From NCBI GenBank assembly GCA_963931865.1, contig OZ007508.1, forward strand, positions 20,482,201 through 20,546,200: a stretch of DNA of 64,000 nt, given 5' to 3'. This document shows, piece after piece, positions 38,258 through 50,706 of the stretch; position 1 is the first letter of the stretch; each line of letters begins with the position of its first letter. A model generated the notes under the pieces. It saw only the letters and a list, made by a program, of their open reading frames with translations, did no database searches and was not told where the DNA came from. The position numbers and the translations under genes are program-made. This stretch comes from Axinella damicornis (Eukaryota > Porifera > Demospongiae > Axinellida > Axinellidae).

Positions 38258-41179
38258 ACACACACACAGGACTGATACACAATCTGCCTGCAACACACAA
38301 GCCGTTTACTATGCTATCAAACCCAGCTGCACACTAAACACTGCTGCGTCTGCCAGTCACTATTGCTCAAAGGCCTTGTAGATCCCAGCGACTCACTTTA
38401 ACGCAACAGCATACTCTCCTGGCCGCACATCACTCTCCCGAATGAGAAATACACCATCCCGAAGTCGATGGAGAGCCTGCTCAGCCTCAATTCTGGACTT
38501 CTTTCCAACGTACCTGCAGCGTGGGGAGGGGTAAGACGTAGCTGGACCCTCTCCCAGCCTGCACTCACCAGGGGTAGACACGTAGCCTCTCCTCCATTGC
38601 GTCCCGTCGATGTCCCCCCGGACTGGTTGCTGCAGAACCATCCTGGTCCAAACCACCATAGCTGCATGTCATAGGGGAAGGGGAGTACAACACTTCACCT
38701 GCAACACGAGGAATATGTACTCACCCTTGGAAGGACCGTCTCCCATGAATAGGGTCATTTTCTAGACCTTCGTCTCCACCCATGACCACTGACGTCTGCA
38801 CAGGGAACACCACTAATATCCTGTACATCACCAAACACACACTCACAGCACTTGCCTTCCTGGTCAGGAAACTGGCAGGGACCTCCCCTCTATTCCCTGT
38901 GCGCAATGAGATGGCCTAGGAGGGGAACAGAACGGACAGTATGCCTATAGTTGTGAAGCAGGTCATCCATTAAGCCCACCTCCCACCACTCAGAGGTGAC
39001 GGTCGATGTCAGCACTTCCAGCTCCTCCCCCTTCTCAAATGACAGCACACGGTTGCTCCGGCTGCCAATGGCATCATAGCGCTGCCTGGCCACATAGATC
39101 TGGCCTCGTTCTAAATGGAAGTACATCCACCACCAGAATGACTGGAACTGTTGATCTTACGTACTGCAGAGTTGTTGTAAACTTACTGTCCAGACCATTG
39201 ATTGCAGAGTTCCTGCCAGACCGTCTGATGCCAGGACTTCGTGGCTCAGCTGCAGCATTACTGAGGGTGGCCGCCAGGGGCCTCCGGTGGCCGGGAGGCA
39301 CTACATACCCGAGAGGGAGGCAGGTGACAGTGGAGGGGGAGGCAATCCGAGAGTGAGAAGGGGAGGTGCTACAGACAGCTTACTCTGAGGCTGGAGTGAA
39401 GAGCAGCGGTCGACATCCTTAAGGCACTCTCGGTGGGAGGCCCTCTTGCAGACTGCAGGGAGGGGTAGCGGCATGTGACAGTGTGGCAGTGACTACAGTG
39501 CAGAGCAGCTGGTACCTGAGCAGCTGTAGCCCTGGAAGTAGCAGCCGTGCAACAGTTTCTGACATGCGTCACAGTAGAACGGCTTGTCAAATGTGTGCAG
39601 TTCAAACGAATGATGTCCTAAAGAATGGCACAAACAGTCGTCAACATACACAGTCTAGAAACCAAAACCTTCACACGGGGGCAAGCATCTATGTTTGACT
39701 TGTCCCTAAGCCAGAATGCTAGCATGATCAATCAGATTCACTGATTACAAATGAAAAGTTCTTTCTTCACACTTTCAGTGTCCCGTGGTGAGGCTGGACC
39801 ATGCGACTAGTAGTTAGTGACTAGATACGACAAATTGCTGTGCTACGCTGTTGAGGAGAGCAACGAGTAGGTCGATGATGATGGTATTGCTAATTACGAA
39901 AGCATTACTGCATTCTGTGAATCGAGGCGTGTCAAGACCCTTCCTTCCCGTGCGAAGGATCTGGTTAGAGACAGCACACACACACATACATGTACTGTAG
40001 CAAAGCCACACTTCAGTGCTGGGTGAAGCTCAGTGCACCCGGCACAAGGTGCAGTCTGCATGTTGCTGTGGCACTGCTGCTTGGCCCTGCCAGCCACTGA
40101 ACCAACTGCCGGGTCAAAAACAGTGCCCCTTCCCGACACACACCCCTCACTTACCTCTCTTCCCCTCACGAGGACATGACATTTCCCTATGAGTAGATAC
40201 AATCACATGTGGTATGCGTATTGAATGCAAGCAGTTGCTTGGCTCCAATTAGAGTATAAATTGCACCATTACGTTCCGCAACATTCCACAACTCTCTTGC
40301 ATTAAAGCATACATACTGCAGTAGTGTTGTGGGCATACTTTGCATGGTTGATGGCATCGATCCATTGTGACTTCAGCTCTTCCGTCTTGGCATATGCCAG
40401 GAACTCCCCTGAATATACCAAACATGTTGTCAAGGCACCATCAAACAACACATTCTGCAATTAGTCCGTGACCAATGAAGCAGCAGCAATGGCAGCTCTT
40501 TGCTGAACACATGTACACCATTCTGCTATTCCTACCCCCCACTCCCTTGCTACTCCTCCCTAATCCCCCCCCTGCTACTCCTCCCTAATCCCCCCCCCCC
40601 CCCCCACTCCCTTGCTACTCCTCCCTAATCCCCCCCCCCCCCACATACTCCCCTGCTACTCCTCCCTAATCCCCCCCCCCCCCCCCCCCCCCACCACCAC
40701 ACGACCCTGCTACTCATCCCTAATCCCCCCCACCCACACTCCCCACCACACGACCCTGCTACTCCTCCCTAATCCCCCCCACTCCCCACCACACGACCCT
40801 GATACTCCTCCCTAATCCCCCTCCCCACCACACAACCTCCTCCCTAATGCCCCTCACCACACGACCTCCTCCCTAATGCCCCCCCTCCCCACCACACCAA
40901 CCTCTTCCCTAATGCCCCCCTCCCCACCACACAGACCTCCTCCCTAATGCCCCCCCCCCCCCCCCCTCCTCACCACACCGACCTCCTCCCTAATGCCCCC
41001 CCCCTTCCCCACCACACAGACCTCCTCCCTAATCCCCCCCCCCACACACACACTCCCTTGCTACTCCTCCCTAATCCCCCCCCCACCACACGACCCTGCT
41101 ACTCCTCCCTAATCCCCCCCACCCCCCTTGCTACTCCTCCCTAATCCCCCCCCCACTCGACCCTGCTACTCCTCCCTAA

Positions 41180-41212
<33 letters not shown>

Positions 41213-41552
41213 ACACACGACCCTGATACTCCTCCCTAATCCCCCCTCCCTCCCCACCACACAGACCTCCTCCCTAATGCCCCTCACCACACGACCTCCT
41301 CCCTAATGCCCCCTCCCTACCACACCAACCTCTTCCCTAATGCCCTCCCTCCCCACCACACAGACCTCCTCCCTAATGCCCCCTTCCCCACCACACGGAC
41401 CTCCTCCCTAATGCCCCCCCCCCCCCCCCCCCCCCCTCCTCACCACACCGACCTCCTCCCTAATGCCCCCCCCCCCCCCCCCCCCCTCCTCACCACACCA
41501 ACCTCCTCCCTAATGCCCCCCCCCCTCCTCACCACACCGACCTCCTCCCTAA

Positions 41553-41590
<38 letters not shown>

Positions 41591-44500
41591 ACCACACACT
41601 TAATGGAGCTACCTTGTCCTTGAACAATCAATCGGAATCCAAAGGTGAACTGTTGAAAATGAAGGAGAAGGTGGAATGAGGGGGAAGTGAGGAAAGATTG
41701 GAGCAGAGGAGGGAGGGGCTCACCTTGCCACGGTGGGATGAATGCATGGGCTCTACACGCATGTCAACCACCGGAAAGACTTGTTTAGGAGAGTAGCGCA
41801 CATCAAATCCCAGGCGGATGATGACCTTCTTGCAGACCAACATGACCGTGTCAAAGAGGAAGGCCCACCTGTGGCTGATGAAACAGCAGAACATGAGGAA
41901 TTGACATCTTGTACGCCTGAACCTGGGCAAACAACGGGTCAGCTGATTTACAGGAGGAAATAGATGCTTAATCTTTAACAGTTTGATAGCTATCACCATC
42001 ACTAGGGGTAACAGTCACCAGGGGCCCCTATCACCATCACTAGAGGCAACTGTCACCAGGGGCCCCTATCACCATCACTGTCACTAGGGGCCCCTATCAC
42101 CATCACTAGAGGCAACTGTCACTGAGATCCTCCTCACTAGCCCCACACTCACTTGGTTTTGGGCTGGCCCCCCGCCTCCACTGCCTTGACGCGCAGCTCC
42201 CCATCCAAGTGGTAGCGGCCACACTGCAGCAGAGGTTGACCCCGGTAGTCTATAAGGCTCTGCTCCACATCCTCAATTCCTCGCATTGCCTCAAAGTCTC
42301 CCTTTGTTGCATTGATGTAGTGGGCAATGTCCTACAGGGGTCAGCACAAAGTGAGAGGTGGGTGCGGTGCACACGTGAATGTGTGTGACCCGAACGTGTG
42401 TTCGCAGTTACCTCAAGCACTGCCAAGACTGCCGCCAGATTGTCCACTTCCCCCATGCTCGGATTTGAACACTTTTTGGCGCACTTGTACAGCTCCTGTG
42501 AACCGCACAGCATATGATCTCGGTAAATGACAGCCAATAAATACTTTGCTGCTAACTGGCTCCTGTCAAAGAGCTTATTTAATTAACCAGAACAGCTTAA
42601 TTTCTTGGCAGGAAAATGTGGAGGTTCTGCTTGAAACTTCAAATTCTAGTTGGGAGGTTAAAGACTTCACCTTCCCATCTAGCCGTGTGCAGTGCACGTA
42701 CATCACAATGGCTTTGCCTCATTCTGAGGCTTATATATCCCTTTTTTGTTCTTTGGTTTGTTTTGACAAGTTACAGAAGTGGAAGAGCGACGAAAAGTGG
42801 GGAAGGCATCGGAGCATTCATCACATGAGTGACGGTGGGGGGGCATACAGGGGGGAACTTTAAACAAAGGCTAAGCAGAGTTGTTTAGAACGTCTGTTGT
42901 CTGGACTAGTGGTGGAGCACTCAAACCTAGCCAACTGGACGAAGCACTCTTCCAGACCCACCACGGGCCACTGCCACCTGACATCATTCATGTGATGAAT
43001 AGGCCTTCCCTGGTGTTCGCCACTATGAGGCTACTGATCTATGGGGAACCAAAGCCCTTCCTTCTTGCGGTAACTACAGTACAGAACAGCAGTTCCCATG
43101 TACTTTGATAAGCAGTGGGTACTTCAGGAATCGTTGTAGTGGTACGTTGAGCAGGTCACTGAGGGGAAAGCGTTGCTGGGAGCGCTCCAGGCATCCCTGC
43201 AGCAGCCGGGCTGTATCACCACGTGTTTGCAACTGCTTCGCCTACATGAGGGGTAAGCAGGAATGCAGCTACGACTCTGGTGGCTACACCGAGCAATAGA
43301 TGGGGGTACCTTTTCTACAGCCATTGGAAGACGTGCTGCATAGAGGCCATACATTAGCAGCCCCTGCTGGTTGTCCAGGAAATATTTAGTGATGTCCGTG
43401 TTTCCAGACTTCGATTCCACACACTTCTCAAACCCCTCCAAGAGGGTTTGGTGCACTGGCTGCAGGCCCTGGGGAGAGGAGCGATATTGGATCACTAGTA
43501 ATGCCAATGTGGATGGAGCAGAGGTCTAACCCTGGCAATGTCAAAGAGAAGTTCAGAGTCCTCTTGTGAGAGGTGGACATGGACAGCCTGGTAGAACTCC
43601 TCGCATATTAGCTGCAGTCCAATCAGGAAGCTCTTCTCTGTCTCATATATCTCCTGCAAGACATACTTCTTCTTTTCATCTGAATCAGTACCCCTCACAG
43701 GCTACAGGAATAATGGAGGTTCATTAATAAACGATGGGAAAATCCAGCACAATGATCGAGTGTGGTGCCGTCACTGTATGTGACTTACTGGTGCCTGGTA
43801 GTAACAAATAGAGTCATAGATGGTCTCATCCCCATAGCCGTATGGGTCTTCATCCCTGGGCACCTCTGCATACAGATCCTCCATATTAGCGTACAGCCTC
43901 TCCCTGAGTGAGTTGACAGTCATTCATCTTCAGCCCCGCTACCTACGCATCAAAGAGGCATCCCAACCAGGCCAAAGTGACTTACGAGGTCATGGCCATG
44001 TCATGTAGAGAGGCGTAGATATCATCATTGTTGACTTGGTTGTAGTAGTCACGGGTTTCCTCTCTCGGGAAGGGCCTGAGGGGGAGGAGGGGGGACTATG
44101 AGGGCAGACTACAAGGGCAAGCAGCAATCACGGGAGATGGGGTCCACTTACACCCAGCCAAGGCTGAGAGCTTCTGGAGTGTGTGAGAGCTTTGAGAGCA
44201 AGTGCATCACCTGAGCAAGGGGAACACATCCAGTAGGATACTACTCTATGAGCAAGGGGAACACATCCAGTAGGATGCTACTCTATGAGCAAGGGGAACA
44301 CATCCAGTAGGATGCTACTCTATGAGCAAGGGGAACACATCCAGTAGGATGCTACTCTATGAGCAAGGGGAACACATCCAGTAGGATGCTACTCTATGAG
44401 CAAGCATCCAGTAGGATGCTACTCTTGGCCCATGGGTGCTAAGCTCATCAGAGGCTTCCACTTCACCTTCTTAAAGTTGTCCACATCATAGAGGTCAGAC

Positions 44501-46052
44501 TCCGTGAACAGGTCACTCTCCTTGATCCTGAACTTGGACTGGCAGGCTTGTAGGAATGCTGATATGTTTCTGATGTAGGAGTACTGGGGTGGGAGACACA
44601 AGGCAAAAGGCAACACACACTGTCTCCACCACACCCACCCACAGGAAGGGCCTCGCCTTACATGGAACAGGGTAGCTCTGTTTACATGCCTACAATACAT
44701 CTCTACTTACAACATATTACCTCCCAACTATGCCAGGAATGTCCATGCACAGGCTACAACAGGGGAACTCTAACTCGCGTTCCTACACAGCAAGCATATG
44801 GCACTCACTGTTTGTGTAAGTTGCAGTTACAAACACATTACATTCCAACAACCCTCATACCACAGCACTACGACGTCACTGTACAACATGGTTCCACACT
44901 CAAGTGGGAGGACGTCACTGTACAACATGGTTCCACACTACAGTGGGAGGACGTCACTGTACAACATGGTTCCACACTACAGTGGGAGGACGTCACTGTA
45001 CAACATGGTTCCACACTCAAGTGGGAGGACGTCACTGTACAACATGGTTCCACACTACAGTGGGAGGACGTCACTGTACAACATGGTTCCACACTCAAGT
45101 GGGAGGACGTCACTGTACAACATGGTTCCACACTACAGTGGGAGGACGTCACTGTACAACATGGTTCCACACTACAGTGGGAGGACGTCACTGTACAACA
45201 TGGTTCCACACTATGGACAGTCAGTAACAGAACTAATTAAGCTACCACCAATGACACACATCTTCATGCACCATACACACATATGTAGTCCCTTCAATGG
45301 GCAACTCACACACTCCTGACGCCACTTGGAATAACACAGTCCTACGGCATGCGGTGCCACATACTGCATTGCAATTTCCAAATGCTCTCACTAACACTAT
45401 TTGGTACTACCAGCTGCTAACACCGTCCAAACGGACACCAAGAGCAAATGACAAGATGTAAGGTACTATTCAGAAGGGATGTAGCACCCTCCCTGACCTC
45501 TGGTCGGGAACAAGGGGGTGATCACTTCAATAAACGCCATACTTAGAGCTGTGACTGGGGTCATAGCCCGTGACCATCCAAAAAGTGCCTGGGACATCAG
45601 TCATGGCCACCCTGCTGAACTGTGACCATGTGACCGTCGCAAATGCCACTGTGACTGACTTTTTGTAGTAATATGGTAAGCCACACCTACATCTGGGTCA
45701 CAATCTTATTGGAATGACCACCCCTTGGATAAGTAAGTGTGAAATGGCGGACTGCATCCACAGGACTCCACACTGACCACTTTGTCACTGACACCCCACT
45801 GGAAATTGAGCCATCTAATGTCAGAAGGGCATGCCTTATACACACCTGCATGAGAGGCTTGGGAGTCCAGTCCAGGATACAGTCCGGCTTGAGCGTGTTC
45901 AAAAGAGAACACAAAAAGACCCCATCCCTCAGGGAGCGGGCGAAATCTACCAGATCCACATCTGGCTTCGTAACGCGGTGGGTAGCCGGGATCAACCCGC
46001 TGTTGATCAGCCACTGCCGCGCTTGCCTCCACTCCAGAGCGTCTGCATTCAT
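37134..46052 (-). CDS. VAV: Vav-family Rho guanine nucleotide exchange factor
   Basis: Activates Rho/Rac GTPases downstream of tyrosine kinases. Full family architecture is present. CH domain: exon 45846-46052 (start MNADALEWRQARQWL), 44467-44583, 44154-44210. Acidic Tyr region about 43789-44078 (MEDLYAEVP, YDSICYY, DDIYASL). DH domain about 42130-43700 (YETEKSFLIGLQLICEEFYQ). PH domain 41724-41868 and 40339-40408. C1 zinc finger 39516-39617 and 39384-39452 (HTFDKPFYCDACQKLLHGC). First SH3 38980-39110 and 38847-38915 (YDAIGSRSNRVLSF). SH2 38569-38661, 38397-38513 (YVGKKSRIEAEQALHRL, FLIRES with the phosphotyrosine-binding Arg), 37779-37872, 37391-37654. Last SH3 to 37254-37328 and 37134-37175 (GLFPSNYVRECT stop). 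The single Vav-like gene has the same domain order as vertebrate VAV1-3. The PH domain is split by a 1.3-kb intron full of C-rich repeats. Confidence 0.93.
37633..37734. repeat. 52-bp tandem duplication covering a VAV 3' splice site
   Basis: TTGATAGTAGGCTACCAGTT and the following CCTGTGTGTGTATGCAGCAAGACGTTCA occur twice in a row. The copied part includes the acceptor CAG and the first seven codons of a VAV SH2 exon (ELVAYYQ). The upstream copy runs into a stop. Confidence 0.8.
37984..38094. mobile_element. Foldback element, TAGTCTCGTTCCCAGACC ends
   Basis: Left TAGTCTCGTTCCCAGACC, right GGTCTGGGACCGAGACTA. The 8-bp flanks TTAGGACT and GTTGGACT match at 6 of 8. Located in a VAV intron. Confidence 0.75.
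38206..38267. repeat. Long poly-C plus (CA)n
   Basis: About 37 C followed by CA repeats in a VAV intron. Confidence 0.9.
40540..41590. repeat. C-rich minisatellite with many poly-C tracts in VAV intron
   Basis: About 1 kb of variable units of the form CTCCTCCCTAAT + C-run (7 to 36 C) + CACCACACGAC. Long C-runs occur at about 40591, 40671, 41180-41211 and 41553-41588. The G-rich strand is the VAV transcript strand. Copy number and run lengths are unlikely to be exact. Confidence 0.9.
42002..42125. repeat. Short minisatellite GGGGCCCCTATCACCATCAC
   Basis: Three to four imperfect copies with the palindrome GGGGCCCC, in a VAV intron. Confidence 0.75.
44214..44427. repeat. 37-bp minisatellite in VAV intron
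   Basis: GAGCAAGGGGAACACATCCA plus GTAGGATGCTACTCTAT repeated five times and then truncated, near-identical copies. It lies between the CH-domain exons. Confidence 0.95.
44866..45214. repeat. 39-bp minisatellite with GACGTCAC in each unit (VAV intron 1)
   Basis: Nine copies of GACGTCACTGTACAACATGG plus TTCCACACTACAGTGGGAG, with the alternative CTCAAG for CTACAG. Each copy contains GACGTCAC, close to a CRE (TGACGTCA). The 39-bp period keeps several frames open, but no coding signal was seen. Confidence 0.95.
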
Positions 46053-46460
46053 GATAAAAGTCTTGGGCCTGTCCCTTGCGCGCACAGGGCTGGATCGCGA
46101 CGGACAGGGTACAAGTCACAGCTACCACTGCGGTGATATCCCAGCGGGACTTGCTAGCTAGCTAGCTCCGTTTATAAAAGACCTTTCGTGTACCATCGAC
46201 CATCCTCTTCCTCTGACAGCGCTACTAAAAGTGACAGTGTATTTCCGGATTCCTCCAAATGCACTTTCAATCACGTGATTAGTATACGCATACCACTTTT
46301 AATTTTGCGGTAAAGCCGAAAGCGCAGAAAGCCAGTTATTATCACGACAACAGTGTGTGTGAAGCCACAACAGAATAATAGTCACCTGCCTTATTGTAAC
46401 TTCTACCCGAGTGTTCCTCAGACAGCTGATCGGATCTGGTCTGTAGTCCCGGAAGAATTA
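46053..46460. promoter_or_regulatory. Bidirectional promoter interval VAV/CARD gene
   Basis: 408 bp between divergent start codons. No core promoter motif was assigned. Confidence 0.5.
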
Positions 46461-49400
46461 ATGGCGACTGTGCGGTTAGGGGAGGACCAGCTGAAGGGGC
46501 TGAAGGCAAAAGTGTTGGCGGAACAGGTGGGCTATCTGAGCGAGGAGCTAGGTGATCCAGGCCGCTACTTTCCTTTCCTGAAGTCTAAGGGAATACTGGA
46601 TACAGATGATTGTGATCGCATACGTGCTAAGGAAACGAGCAGAGAGAGAGTAGAGAAGTTCGTAGATCTGGTGCATAAACGAGAGAGCTCGCGGGGAGAT
46701 CCCGCCTTTGATGTGCTCGTGGATGCACTGAAACGGCAGAAGGTGCAGGCACACATTGCAAGGGTGCTCCAACGAGCCTTTGCCAGGAAAAAAGGGGAGG
46801 AGGAGAGAATAAAAGGTGAGTCTTTGACTGTGTAAAGTTTTGTGGTCCTGAATGGTCTGGCTCAGAGACCCTTCAGCTCTGAGAGAAGGGTCTGGGAAAT
46901 TGAGGTGCCGGTAAATGATCTGCTCATCGATTCATCGACTCTTTAGTCATAGCTGCGACTGTGGGCCAAAACATTGACCAGCTCTTTCAAGTGGTTTGAC
47001 CACGCTGATTTTTCAGGACTTTCACTGTTGACTTTCAGTGGCAGTCATTATTTTACAGACCGGGCCACCTGGAAACATGGAACAGCTATGTAAGTCCTCA
47101 CTGCAGTGTTTAATCTCCACAAACTGTATATCTCACTGGTTACACTACTATGGTATGCAAAGTGCTTTGATCTTTTGAGCTTAATCGGAACCAAACTCTT
47201 TGCACTTGCATGGGGAGGAGGAATGCATGCCTACTTTCGAGTTGTCCTCACGGAATGTGATTGTGTGTGATAATTAACGATCAACTGCGATACCACATGT
47301 ACGATCACAGTCGACCTGCTCGTTGCTCTCCTCGACTCTTGTCATACACTCACGGGTAACGCGGTATGGCACAGCATTTTGCCGTGTCTAGTCGCTGGCG
47401 ACACTGAAAGCGTGAAGAAAAACCATTTCCCTTATGTCATGTCATTCACAATCAACACTTCTGATTCGTTAGGTCAACATTTTGATTTGGGGACAACTCG
47501 AGTGTAAGATGGTGCCAGACCCTTTCTCCTCCCGGGTCTGGTTCTGAGACTAGTCTCTGAAATCCAATAGACACCTCATCAAAATTTGTATTGAAACTGG
47601 AAGGTGTAACCCATAGTCTAAGCCGGTTATTGCAGGTCTCTTAGCTGTTTAAAGACCTTTGGGATGCATCTATAATCACCTCGGGCTTTGCCCTCAGTGA
47701 TCATAGGTATATAGTGTCCCTCAGGTCTCTAAAACAGCTAAGAGACCTGGAGTAACCGCTACATATACAGTTTGTGGGCATTATAGACACTGCAGTTGGG
47801 ACTTACAACGTAGGTATTTCGTGTTTTCCAAGTGGTCCGGTCTGTTCTTTAAAATAATGACCACCTATTTCAGCTATTGACCACACACATTTTGCCCTTT
47901 GACCTGATTGGGGCGAGCCTGAGCGAGCCCCACACTAGCATGACTTCATTGCACTGTGCGTGTGTATGCTTGCTTGGATCTTGCAAATACCGTAAATTTT
48001 AAATCAGCGAATTTCACTTCCACGTGCACAATAATAATATTCAAATTCAACGAACTCTAGCTCTACGCGCGTATGCACTTCCTCGATGCAAGGAATCGTG
48101 AACCGTCTAGCTACCTGTTCGACGGACGATAGCACGGAGAGACCACTCGTGGACATTGGCTAGAGCACCATGAACATTCTGCCTCCTCGGTGGCGACACT
48201 GACAAAGACTGCATGCGGCTCAGAGTCGTAGACCTACCGCCATGCCCGGTGATGTTGGTGCTAGACTGCTTCAGCTACAAACGCTAACCGGACTCACAGT
48301 TGCTGTGATGTGCACAAGTGTATGTTTAGTGCCATAATTTCTGTGGCCTCATGATGCTCATTGCCCTGTCACATTCTGATGACAGTCATGTGAATGCAAC
48401 TGGTCCTTGCATGTCCTGCGGCACGCGCATGCACTTCGCTCAGGCTCGCCCTCCAATGTCCTGCATTCCACTACTAATATACTAGAATTCATAGCGACTT
48501 GGCCCCTTCCTTAGTTATACGGGTGAAGATGTGTTGTGGCCACTGTACATGTAGGTGCTGAGATCAGGCACAACCAGTACCAGAGTCTGCAGACCCCAAC
48601 ATCAGATATTGGTGAGCCCAGCAGGAAACACAGTGGCTCCTGATGGTCATTATCACTCCCTTTACTCCCCATACTTCCTGCAGGAACCCCTGTGTCCACA
48701 CCAGTGCAGGCCACCAACAGCTGCTGTAATACTCCCAGCGGAGAGCAGGCACAGAGCACACCCCTGCAGTTTACAGGTATGTGTGCATGCCTGGTCTTCG
48801 TGCAGGAGGGCTGGTATGATCTGGGGAGTGATAGTGCTCCATTGTTAACACACATAGCTCCCTCCGCTGAAGACCGTCGAGGTAGTTCCTCCAGTGCCAC
48901 CTCCCAGTCCCAGTATGACATCCATCCTCAGCATGGAGCCATCCCACCACCTCTGACGGCAGAGATGCAGCAGAGGGTACATACCTTGCGACAGCCCTCA
49001 CCCCCCAAGGATGTCGACCCCAAGCATGGACTCTTGCCTCCGCACCCCCCTACCAGTAGTGCTGGCCTCACGACACCTCACCCAGAGACTGGGGGAGCAC
49101 ACCATGATATTTTCGAACCAGGCATGCAGACTGTCCATCACCCAACCAGCAATGGTCTTCAATCACCACAAGGCAACTCTGCAGCTGCCGGTGAGAGAGG
49201 GAGTGCTTCCTATTCCTGGTATAATTATGGTAAAACCAGGATAGAATTCAGGGGAATTACCTACCCTTGGTTAGTTACTGAAGCCAGTTTTCAAGACACA
49301 AATGAGCAAGTGCACACACCTGAAGTACTTCAGTGGGTCTGCAACAGCATAGCTGCAGACGGTATGGATCGCAGATGAGTGCACCGCCGTCTGGCCTCAG

Positions 49401-50668
49401 AGAGCGAGTCATGGTTGTGCCGTGCCATGGCATGGCAGTACAGTTCTGGTTTGTGTTCTGTGCCCTGACTAGGTGTAGACCAGAGATCCATGCACGCAAA
49501 GAAGATAATAGTGCTCATACTGTTGTAGAATGTTTAGTCTAGAGACTAGATCGAGTGTGCTTTAAATAGAGTTCCCGTGTGTAGTCTCGTGCCCAGCCGG
49601 AAACCTACAGAATATCCGTCTGGCGACTTTAATATTCATAGCTCAGCTAACCACCTGAAACCGGACGGAACCAGAAGTCCTACATGTGATATGATATACA
49701 TTATTGCAAGAGAAATTTACAACTTCCGCTATTAACGAAGAGAAAATTGAATTCCTGTGATTTCATTGGCAGTCTGAAATTCCTGCCTAAAAGGTGTGAC
49801 TTTTAATGAAGACAGGTTTCTGTGCAAAATCGCCAGACCCTCTTTCCCGCGAGGGGTGCGGTCTGGGCACGAGACTACCCGTGTGCACCTGCTTGACATA
49901 GCTACATGTGGTTGCAGATCTGCTGAAGTACTTCAGGTATCTACACTTGCAACAAGCAACTGTGCAAAGGCCTATAATTGCTGAAGTTTACTTGATCTCT
50001 CTTTCAAGCATCGACACCGTACCAGGAGCAGTGCCTGCCCAATTCTGATGAACCAGGTGCTCAGGGCCAGTCTGAGGGACAGCCCCCTTCATTCAACTCT
50101 GTTGATGGTAGTGTGTCTACGCTCTTCAGTGATTCCTCTGTAGTTACATCTCTGGAAGAATTCCACAGCACAGACGAGAAAGCCCGGGTGCTGGAGGAAC
50201 GTGTTCTCAAGCTGCAACAAGAGAACAAATACTTGCAAGTGAACATCAGGGAAATTCAACACCAGTTGGAAGTCCGAAGCTCTGAGTTGCGTGATGTGAT
50301 GAGCGTGAAGGCCAGTGCACAGCGTGAGTGTGAGCGACTGCAGCTTGAACTGGAGGAAGTGAAGGACTACGATGAGCTGCAGAAGGAGCTGCAGCAGGTG
50401 AAGGAGAAGCTACATCATGTGACTCTGTCTTACCATGAGCACAACTATGAAACAATGCGCCACTCGGACTTAGATGAGTACTTTGAAATGAAGGAGGAGT
50501 CAGGCAAGCTGCTGAAGCAGGTGGAGGAACAGAAGTCCCAGATGGAATCCATGGATCGTGAGAACCAGGAGCTTCGAACACAGGTGAGGGAAAGGCCGTA
50601 CAGCTTTGGCTGAAATGTAGCACCTACTCAAAGGTAGACAATCGTCACTAACTCTTTAAGAGACCATA

Positions 50669-50706
<38 letters not shown>

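Noticed and set aside
44662..45319. Plus- and minus-strand ORFs of EDVTVQHGSTLQW-type repeats
   Set aside because: They come from the 39-bp minisatellite in a VAV intron. The period is a multiple of three, which keeps frames open.
47059..47089. Second exon of the CARD gene (DRATWKHGTAM)
   Set aside because: Splice sites look good, but the phase does not join to the following exon at 48595. It may be an alternative exon or noise.
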